Part shown: positions 57,901 to 64,000 of the stretch, piece by piece
Layout of the letters: the number at the start of each line of letters is the position of its first letter
How positions within the stretch are numbered: the first letter of the stretch is position 1
NCBI RefSeq assembly: GCF_024868665.1
Contig: NC_079898.1
Span: 969,646-1,033,645 of the forward strand
Source: Triplophysa rosa
Taxonomy: Eukaryota; Chordata; Actinopteri; Cypriniformes; Nemacheilidae
Direction of reading: 5' to 3'
Length of the DNA: 64,000 nt
Translations under genes and position numbers: made by a program
Notes under the pieces: model-generated
Databases searched by the model: none
The model's input: the letters and a program-made list of their open reading frames with translations, nothing else
What the model was told of the DNA's origin: nothing

Positions 57901-60900
57901 GCGTCTCATTCTTCAGTGTTCTGCATTTACCAATAAATAGACCACATAAAAAGTACTTATTTTGTTTTAAATTTATATCTTTATCATTTAAAAACCAACA
58001 ATGTATGCTAACCCCATTTAGGAGCTTTTTTAGGCCTATTTGGCACTAAATATAGAAGGAATGCGGTTATAATATAGCAAACCGCGCTATTGAACTATAA
58101 AAAAGCCAATATCACTGCAAGGAAAATTCCTTCACCTTGACAGCGCTACGTTCCCGACTACATTACAGTACATTACACGTCACATGTCTTTAGGATGTGT
58201 GTGAACGCACGCACAGGTTCCAGAAAATCACTGGCAGTGTGAACCAAAATCAACCGATCCCGTCATACCGGGACAAATCTTCCGCATATTTTCTGGGATC
58301 TCTGTATGAAAAGGGCTTTACTGAAATGCCATGTAATATCCAGTGCCTTTTGTGCATTTGTATGGAGAACCCATTAATTTGTACAATTAGCTTCAATTCA
58401 TTTTTATTTGGCAATTTTATATTTGCTTCATACTTTTTTCATCGAAGAGAAAAGTTGTGTTGCCTCCCTTGCGTTCTTATTGCCCCCGTTGTTTTTTATT
58501 TGCCAATAAATAAATGAAATAAACAGTATTTTAAAGATGTCCTATGTGTCATTTAAAAGGCAGCAATATATACATAATTATAACCCAACAATATTGATTT
58601 ATTTAGCACCAGGAAAAATGGAGACGTATATCGTATAACACGCAGAGCACTGCCACAACCCTTTTTATTAACTACAGTAAATTGATTATCTGCAGTTGTA
58701 TACCAATATTTATTATGGTAAGGTTCGAAAACACAAATTTTACTAGGCCTACATCGTTTACTTTTGGGGTTGCTGTGTGAATTTGAGAATATATTGTGTG
58801 CACAAGATCATAGTCAAAGGATCGGCATCCTTTGTTGTGGCAAGAGTTAAGACAATATACAGAACAGTTTAACCACAGCAGCAGAGATGATTCAGGAATG
58901 GGATGAACAGAGATGACTGATTAAATTACGTTTTATTTTGAATTATGAATGACATAGAAATTCACAGTGCTGATGATTTCCCCCACGTTAATTCTGCCAT
59001 CGTTATACTGGTAGTAGGTCTATCCTACACCCACAGCTGCAGTGCGCATTGCAATGCAAACGCTGCGCACTTTGAAACTCCACGCCATGCTGAGTGTGCG
59101 GCGCGAACTAGCTGCTTACCCATGCAGTATCAGGGAAACAGATTATATTTTATCGAATGCCAAAATCGGAATTTATCACTTTGGTACATAAAGACAATAA
59201 AACGGCTGTCTTGCAGCAGACCAAATCAGTCCCCAGTCACCAGGTTTGTCCACCCCAGTCCGTGCACGCTGTTATTAAGTCATAAACATTTCAGTCGTTT
59301 GTTACTAACATACGGACAATGCATATAAACACAAACAATCATTACTGAGTAGTATAAAGAAGAGGCCATTCACATTTCTTAGTATATCACGCATTTTAGA
59401 CCGCCACTAGCCGCCATGTTAGCTCCCTGAATCTTAGTGCAGAACAAAACGTGATTGGCTGAAGTTAGAACGTGTCCTATTGGACAAGGAAAGCGGAAGT
59501 TACCCGATTGGCTTGCGTAGATAGTGGGCGGAGTCCACCTATTTGTGGATTGTGTGCGCGTTTTGACGTTAGAAATGTTTCAAAATCCACAAATGCACAG
59601 AGAGCCATCCACAAATGCGTGCACTGATCCACAAATGCGTGCAGCGATTCACAAATGCACAGAAAGCGATCCACGAATGTGCAGAAAGCGATCCACAAAT
59701 GTGCAGAAAGTGATCTACAAATAAATGCCATTGAAATAAATTTGTAAATATGTTTTATTTGCAAATCTCATTGTATTTATTTGTGAATTCCATTTCTTTT
59801 TGTGGAACGTCTAACATATATTTATGGTTCGCTTTTTGTGCATATGTGGATTTTAAAATGTTTGTGAAACTCTCTATATTTATTTGCGGATCATAGTTTA
59901 TTTATTCAGAATATTGCAACAATTCTGATCCCATAGGCTATGCATAGATCCAACGCAGAAGTAAAAAACACGCTTGACAGTGAAGCATTTCTCATGGAAA
60001 AATATCAACTGAATGAAACATCCGTAGTTGTTTGCGAAGAAATGCCAAGGTGTTGCATGAAGCTGTGGAAATGAAACGTCAAGCTGTCATGCTGTAGTGA
60101 GCGAGCACATTTACCTTCGTGGAGGCGATGGGTCATAAAACTTATACTGATCCATGATCTTCTCCTCCAGCTTCTCCTTCTGTCTCCTCAGCTCGTTCAG
60201 TTTATCACTGACACACAGAGAAACAGAGCGAGATAAATGAAAGATCGTGGAGAGATAAACAGCAGAATGATGATGATGATGTCACACATGTATTGTCTCT
60301 GCTCGACGTGAAACAGGTCTTTGCTCTCCATGGTTTGTTCCAGCAGGGTTCGGTTCTGCAGCATCAGGGTCTGGATTTGATCCAGCAGATGTCGGTTCTC
60401 CTCCTCCAGGTTCTCCTTCAACTGACTCAACAGCTGTAAAATCCAACACAAACAAACCCGTCAAACATCAAGACCGATGTTTGAAACTTCCATGATGCAT
60501 CACAGAGATCATTTCACATTGATGATTAGAATTCAGCTGTAAAAGTCTTCGATCAGAAGGTCATCATACTGTGTGTGAAGACCAAGGTCTAGTTGTGTGT
60601 TTACATGCCCAGATTGTTTGGAAATGGGTCCAGATATTGCTCCTCCTAAATATTGCCGTTTAGATGAACAGCTCAAGCAGAGCGGCTCTCAACAGACCTT
60701 CATGTGTGATGAGGCGTACAGTACCTCACACTGGTTGGTGAGTTTGGTGGAGGTGATGTCCAGTTGTTGGTATTGTTCTTTGAGTTTGGAGAACTCCGCC
60801 TCCAGGCGCGTCTGCTCCAGCCGGGCCATGTTCAGCTGACTCTTCAGTGTTTTATGATCCGTCTGCAGAAGCTCGTTGTCCTTCAGCAGCTGACGGTGCT

Positions 60901-63900
60901 TCACGTTCAGCCTGCAAGAGAAATGTACACTGGCGAGAGACGGCTATCAGTACTGCACAAGTCTGCGGCTCATGGTCTTTGGCTTACGCGTCGTGCTCCT
61001 CTTTGAGTTTGCGGTACTGCGCGGCCGTGTCCTGATGACTCTTGTTTTCAGACATGATCTTCTCTCGCTCGGACTTCAGTTCTCGCTCCAGCTCTTCTAC
61101 ATCGGTCTTCTGCTTCAGCAGCTGATTGTACCTGCACACGAACAACACAAACAACACATCTGCTGAAGGGTTTATCAGGTCGTATAAGGCTTGTTTTACC
61201 AGAAATGTTGTGGTGAAACTACAGCTGCTGTTGTAAAAACATGTTCAGGTTCTGATGACCGTGATTGCTTGAGCCGGGTTCTAAGCCGTTATAAAATACC
61301 CAATTTGTATCTGCTGACTGCATTACATAGTCTAAATATCAGTGTTCCACTCTTGTTGCATCTGCGTTTCTTGGCCTTGCTACGCAGATGGACTAACCCT
61401 TTTATAAAAGCAATAAGCCCTGTGAAGCAGTGGGTTACAGTGCATCTTATAACAGATACTGCACGTCGTGCCTAACAACAGCCTTAGCTGTTAGAAAATT
61501 CACTGTAACCCACTGCTTCACGGCACTCTTCATTTTGACTGCATTCTCATCAAAAGACATTTTTCGTCTAAATCAAAATTTGCTGTTTCATTTTAGTCAT
61601 ATTTTAGTCAACCCCATCATTTTAGTTCTAGTCGACGAAATATGAAAAACGATTTACTCGACTAATCTAAATCTAAATGGTTTAAATCATTTATTTGGTG
61701 TAATTAAATGTTCCAACTGTTTTGACATCATTTACTTGACCTTAGAACAAATGAAACCAGGTCATTACCTTTATTTGTCAGAAAAGTTGAGTAACTACTG
61801 GATATGCATTGTTACAACACAGAGAATATTAGACCATGAACGACATGTAGCAGTTCATTCAGTCTCATTTTGACTCAATTGACTCGTTCGTTCAGTGAAG
61901 GGCGTGTTTATTCAGTACATACAACCAATGAGACGCTCTAACAGAGCTCACACTCAAGCGCTATTGGCTTGTGTCTCTTTGAAGCTGCGCTGTCTTTGCT
62001 TGAGACGGTAATGAATGAGAAAAATCTTTCAAGAAGACATATTACATAAACTGTATTACATTTCTTCAATCATGCAAATCACATACTTGTTTTTTAGCAT
62101 ACTTTTAATATACAGTATGACTCACTTCATCACTTCTCTGATCGGTACAGCGCTGGTTTCTTTTGGCTTCACTGTTACTTTATGTTGCTTTTCTCGTTTT
62201 CGTCAGTGAAAACATGTTGTTAAGGAATAATTTTCATCTACAAAATTAACACTGCTTGGTGGGGCTAATTGCTTTAATAAAACTATGATTATAGATCACA
62301 GTATTGATCAGGGCTCTAGACTTATTTTTCTCACTGGTCGCACTGGTACAACTCACTTAGTTGGTCGCATCAACTTACAATTTGGTCGCACCCTTTTTTA
62401 TAGTAATCACAATGACCTTGCATGTTGATGAATCGTTCCTGAATTTGTCACTCTGTCCTTTAAAAAAAGAGTCGGCTTTAGACCGCTTCATACTCGCGCT
62501 TTAACGCTTGTGTTTTATCAGTGTATCTCTGCACTGCGTGCGCGTGTACAGAGCTAATGAAAGTACAGGTTACAGCACACGTAAGTCAAACATTTTCAGA
62601 ATGACCTCCCGGCGTGAGTTTTTTTCAAGGCAACCATTAGAACATATCACTTTATTATTTCCATGGTGACGCGGCACTGCTTATCATTTGACACACCGCA
62701 GAGCCACAACAGCTAATGGATTGCTTTCACAGATATGATTCACAGTCAAAATATTCACAAACTTGTTAACTATGCCATGAAATATCTGATATTCCGATTG
62801 TCAAATTTGTGTATGTGAATGCGTTTTGTTGTTTGAACACTTTTACAATGACGTTAGATGAGCTATAGGCGGGATGGCTGGCGCCATGTTTGTTTGTGCC
62901 GCGGTTCAGAGAATCGGATCTGTTGGATTTACAGCAGGTGAAATCATCCACTTCTCTGAGAATACACAAATGTAAGTGGCTGGTGAACTGAGAGGAGAAT
63001 AGAGTGAGCTTTACTGCTGTGTATCTGATGTGAATAAACACATCTGGCAAATTACATTTGAATGGATTATTATTATTGCCTCTTCCATAGACATCAGTGT
63101 GTATTTTACAAACTCTAAATGTATTTTCTGCTTGTACACACATGTATTTAAATGGCTGAAGCCTAAAATAAACATTATGTGTATGGTTGTGATATGTGGC
63201 AGGATTGAGTATGTCTGTCTCTGGCTCACCGGTGTGATCGTACGCATCAAAGGGTAAACACGGTACATTTGCCAGACATACACCAAGACAACCTGAACAT
63301 TACGCACTCCGTGTGAGGTTTTTCCTTGCACATTATCAAGAAATGATGGCATTTGCGACCGCTTTGGTGGCAGTCTAGAGCCCTGTTGATGTTTATATTT
63401 TGAGGTTTATGTCCGTCAGAACACATTTCAAGCAGAACGCATTGAGCCGTACGCCATTGGGCTTGTACCTGTTCTCCAGACTGCGGTGTTGAACCTCCAG
63501 GCTCTTGTGGGCGCTCTTCAGGTCTCCGTGTTTGCTGATGAGATCCTCGTACTCTGACGCCTGGCGCTCGTGGAGGGCAGACAGTTTCTCGTGATCACGG
63601 AGCAGCAGATCGTGAACTGTGCGCAGGTCTTCTTTCTCTCGAGCGGCCGCATCTCTCTCGCTCTCTGTACTGCACTGTTGTGCCTGCAGCTGAGCATTCT
63701 GGGACATGAGCGCCGAGCTCTGAGAGTTCAGGGTGGAGTTCTCCACCTGCCAGAACAAAATAATGATAATAATACATTTGATTTATAATGCACACAGATC
63801 AGACACCCCGGTTACACGGAGCGATCTGATTTCAACGCTCCTGAGCTATGATGGAGGGAGGGGTGAGACAGTCACCTGAAGTTTGGCATTCTGTGTTTGT

Positions 63901-64000
63901 AGAGTGGTGTTGTTCTCTTGTAGAGATGCCGTCTGACGCTGCAGAGCTACAATCTGAGCCTGTAGATGACTGCTCTGAGACTCCAGCTGCTTTAACTGTG
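45201..64000 (-). CDS. ccdc88a: Girdin/Daple-family G-protein modulator, 3' part (probably ccdc88a)
   Basis: Eleven exons (listed separately) splice in frame into 790 residues ending at TAA 45201-45203; the 5' part lies beyond the window. Residues 1 to about 324 are the end of the long coiled coil, with [37 protein letters not shown] and [18 protein letters not shown], all nearer Girdin than Daple as I recall them. [14 protein letters not shown] then opens the C-terminal tail. RERVRS fits the Akt consensus at the known Girdin Akt site. [14 protein letters not shown] is the GBA motif that binds and activates G-alpha-i, with its key Phe. [13 protein letters not shown] and RRTSIHDLL follow. The end WYEYGCV is a PDZ ligand known from Daple. 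The family links receptors and G proteins to actin, cell migration and Wnt/PCP signalling. Nearby prorsd1 supports ccdc88a. The ccdc88c alternative is not excluded. Confidence 0.88.
46903..48007. mobile_element. hAT element with perfect 8-bp duplication
   Basis: 1,105 bp. The ends cagtggcggtccttcctaca and caggggcagtcctagaccat (minus strand) are inverted repeats. Flanks are agcggaat at 46895-46902 and agcggaat at 48008-48015. Non-coding. Inserted into the rim of a palindromic MITE. Confidence 0.9.
48011..48139. repeat. Palindromic (foldback) MITE core
   Basis: Arm 1 (48011-48065) and arm 2 (48084-48139) are complementary at about 50 of 55 positions around an 18-base loop (48066-48083). Left of the hAT the palindrome continues (tataagcggaat against the right-hand attccttacttata). 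The unit would fold into a hairpin, like the Angel-type foldback elements described in fish. Confidence 0.75.
48899..49545 (+). pseudogene. LINE ORF1 esterase, broken
   Basis: Same protein as the intact ORF1 at 3152-4021, with the N-terminal zinc and coiled-coil part deleted. The first recognisable text is the segment before [16 protein letters not shown] sequence at about 49055. [11 protein letters not shown] remains, followed by an in-frame stop, and a frameshift occurs near 49320 at the SGP segment. Confidence 0.75.
49720..51600 (+). pseudogene. LINE ORF2, endonuclease and partial RT
   Basis: A 549-codon frame (49881-51530) covers most of the endonuclease ([27 protein letters not shown]) and the RT fingers ([43 protein letters not shown]). 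In the endonuclease, GDFN has become DDFN, altering an active-site box. A small deletion near 49770 shifts the N-terminus out of frame. After DLSAAF the catalytic palm is deleted; 60 bp of the distal [15 protein letters not shown] segment follows (51550-51605), then a second jump to the 3' UTR. Confidence 0.85.
52102..52133. repeat. 32-bp perfect palindrome
   Basis: ctagatgtttgtcttt is followed immediately by its exact reverse complement. It lies directly after the 3' end of LINE copy 3. Confidence 0.95.
52267..52436 (-). CDS. ccdc88a: ccdc88a-like exon with GBA motif
   Basis: Acceptor tgctcag|gtg, donor gtagag|gtaacg, phase 0 at the end. It carries [14 protein letters not shown]. The Phe codon is at 52294-52296 and corresponds to the Phe needed for G-alpha-i binding in Girdin and Daple. 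Confidence 0.88.
52919..53440 (+). mobile_element. hAT fragment, interior of the CAGGGCTC family
   Basis: Strongly similar, in the same orientation, to 62655-63260 (e.g. cgcggcactgcttatcat and tccatagacatcagtgtgta). The terminal repeats are lost. It lies in a host-gene intron. Confidence 0.75.
53441..54578. other. Host intron sequence, nothing identified
   Basis: Between the hAT fragment and the exon at 54579. AT-rich, with no exon or repeat boundary recognised. Confidence 0.45.
54579..54758 (-). CDS. ccdc88a: ccdc88a-like exon, tail
   Basis: Acceptor gtgtcag|cga, donor gacacag|gtacac, phase 1 at the end. It reads [20 protein letters not shown] and [10 protein letters not shown], matching the Girdin MNDLVQ...GQW...LE.PDD segment. 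Confidence 0.88.
54970..55047 (-). CDS. ccdc88a: ccdc88a-like exon, basic cassette (probably alternative)
   Basis: Acceptor ccgacag|ccc, donor atgt|gtaaga, phase 1 at the end. It encodes [20 protein letters not shown] and VYRRSM, strongly basic. I recall the equivalent cassette being optional in mammalian CCDC88A. At 78 bp it is a multiple of three, so skipping it keeps the frame. Confidence 0.85.
55367..55557 (-). CDS. ccdc88a: ccdc88a-like exon, tail with Akt-type site
   Basis: Acceptor ggacag|gag, donor accagcg|gtgagt, phase 1 at the end. It reads [27 protein letters not shown] (an RxRxxS Akt consensus at the place of the known Girdin site), [20 protein letters not shown]. Confidence 0.92.
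56464..58939. mobile_element. Unclassified element or foldback with 110-bp inverted arms
   Basis: The left arm (about 56464-56570) and right arm (about 58830-58939) are complementary over most of about 110 bp, for example catctctgtttatcccattc against gaatgggatgaacagagatg. The 2.3-kb interior includes a LINE 3' fragment and unassigned sequence without ORFs. No target duplication is seen. Confidence 0.6.
56790..57480 (-). mobile_element. LINE 3' fragment
   Basis: Minus strand. The coding remnant near 57470-57230 reads [20 protein letters not shown] and then ..[15 protein letters not shown] (decayed [14 protein letters not shown] ending). The 3' UTR ends with the plus-strand motif gaaggagctttattgcccaa near 56790. 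Both are typical of a fish non-LTR family whose exact clade I cannot settle. Confidence 0.55.
58940..59579. other. Host intron sequence, nothing identified
   Basis: Gene-free. It contains no splice-bounded reading frame of the Girdin type. Confidence 0.4.
59580..59725. repeat. Short tandem repeat, 20-22 bp units
   Basis: About seven units of gatccacaaatgcgtgcagc with variants such as gatccacaaatgtgcagaaa. The unit length alternates between 20 and 22 bp. Confidence 0.75.
60115..60207 (-). CDS. ccdc88a: ccdc88a-like exon, end of coiled coil
   Basis: Acceptor gtgtcag|tga, donor cgaag|gtaaat, phase 2 at the end. It reads [20 protein letters not shown] and then [10 protein letters not shown], the boundary between coil and tail. 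Confidence 0.92.
60288..60433 (-). CDS. ccdc88a: ccdc88a-like exon, conserved coiled coil
   Basis: Acceptor tttacag|ctg, donor tacat|gtgtga, phase 2 at the end. It reads [20 protein letters not shown], then [15 protein letters not shown]. Confidence 0.93.
60725..60911 (-). CDS. ccdc88a: ccdc88a-like exon, conserved coiled coil
   Basis: Acceptor cttgcag|gct, donor tgtgag|gtactg, phase 0 at the end. It reads [19 protein letters not shown], then [20 protein letters not shown] and KLTNQCE, nearly invariant in the family. Confidence 0.93.
60988..61131 (-). CDS. ccdc88a: ccdc88a-like exon, coiled coil
   Basis: Acceptor gtgcag|gta, donor gacgc|gtaagc, ending in phase 2. It reads [20 protein letters not shown] and [17 protein letters not shown]. 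The frame is fixed by joining with its neighbours. Confidence 0.88.
61421..61522. repeat. Hairpin-forming inverted repeat
   Basis: The arm tgtgaagcagtgggttacag (61421-61453) and its near complement (61490-61522) match at about 28 of 33 positions around a 36-base loop. It lies in a host intron and may be a small MITE. Confidence 0.75.
62309..63385 (+). mobile_element. hAT-like element, CAGGGCTCTAGAC ends, 5-bp duplication
   Basis: 1,077 bp, complete. The left end cagggctctagacttatttt and right end cagggctctagactgccacc (minus strand) are inverted repeats. Inside each end are 'ggtcgca' / 'tgcgacc' motifs. Flanks ttgat (62304-62308) and ttgat (63386-63390) give a 5-bp duplication. Non-coding. 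It lies in the intron between the exons at 61131 and 63469. Confidence 0.85.
63469..63746 (-). CDS. ccdc88a: ccdc88a-like exon, coiled coil
   Basis: Acceptor ctggcag|gtg, donor gaacag|gtacaag, leaving phase 2. It reads [20 protein letters not shown], then [20 protein letters not shown] and [19 protein letters not shown]. Confidence 0.92.
63876..64000 (-). CDS. ccdc88a: ccdc88a-like exon (first in window), coiled coil
   Basis: Partial at the window edge. It reads [20 protein letters not shown] and later [11 protein letters not shown], a continuous heptad pattern. The donor is cttcag|gtgact, phase 0. Confidence 0.9.

Overview
This window looks like teleost fish DNA, most probably from a cyprinid-type genome. 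It has two spliced vertebrate host genes set in a very dense load of transposons typical of fish: DIRS and other tyrosine-recombinase (YR) retroelements, L2/CR1-clade LINEs whose ORF1 carries an esterase, Tc1 elements, and many hAT-type elements and MITEs. I cannot name the species. Two ambiguous bases (32502 and 39905) show that this is assembly sequence.

Host genes. (1) prorsd1, plus strand, two coding exons (20530-20616 and 25747-26175). It encodes a 171-residue YbaK/ProX-type protein, a stand-alone relative of the editing domain of prolyl-tRNA synthetase. It has a compact promoter with two CCAAT boxes and an NRF1-type palindrome. (2) The 3' part of a Girdin/Daple-family gene, minus strand, from the right edge of the window to a stop at 45201. 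I could place eleven exons whose phases join into one open frame of 790 residues. They cover the end of the coiled coil, an Akt-type site, the G-alpha-binding (GBA) motif and a C-terminal tail. The coiled coil and the neighbouring prorsd1 point to ccdc88a (Girdin), yet the protein ends in WYEYGCV, the PDZ-binding end known from CCDC88C/Daple. The two genes converge, with 19 kb of transposons between them.

Layout. 1-1617: decayed DIRS-type YR and 3' region. 1618-4372: L2-type LINE copy 1 (minus), with an intact esterase ORF1 and half of ORF2. 4386-6634: two head-to-tail copies of an unclassified repeat. 6635-8578: non-coding with hAT pieces. 8579-11570: internally deleted DIRS element (minus). 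12340-15123: second kind of YR element, its catalytic box split by a hAT MITE. 15295-16880: 60-bp coding-like minisatellite. 16880-20400: non-coding, a pair of 62-bp direct repeats and LINE tails. 20438-26883: prorsd1, whose intron holds nested hAT, Tc1 and LINE pieces and whose stop codon is 12 bp from a MITE. 26884-30822: Tc1 and LINE remnants. 30823-40058: a 9.2-kb TIR element with a perfect 8-bp target duplication, holding LINE copy 2 and a 1.8-kb hAT. 40499-42152: an inverted relative of that hAT. 42153-44688: nothing identified except a possible orphan exon just to the right. 45201-64000: the Girdin-like gene, whose introns hold LINE copy 3, several hATs, a disrupted palindromic MITE, foldbacks and short tandem repeats.

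No complete autonomous element is present. The window is best read as a host synteny block (prorsd1-ccdc88a) expanded by successive nested insertions, whose order can be worked out from target-site duplications.
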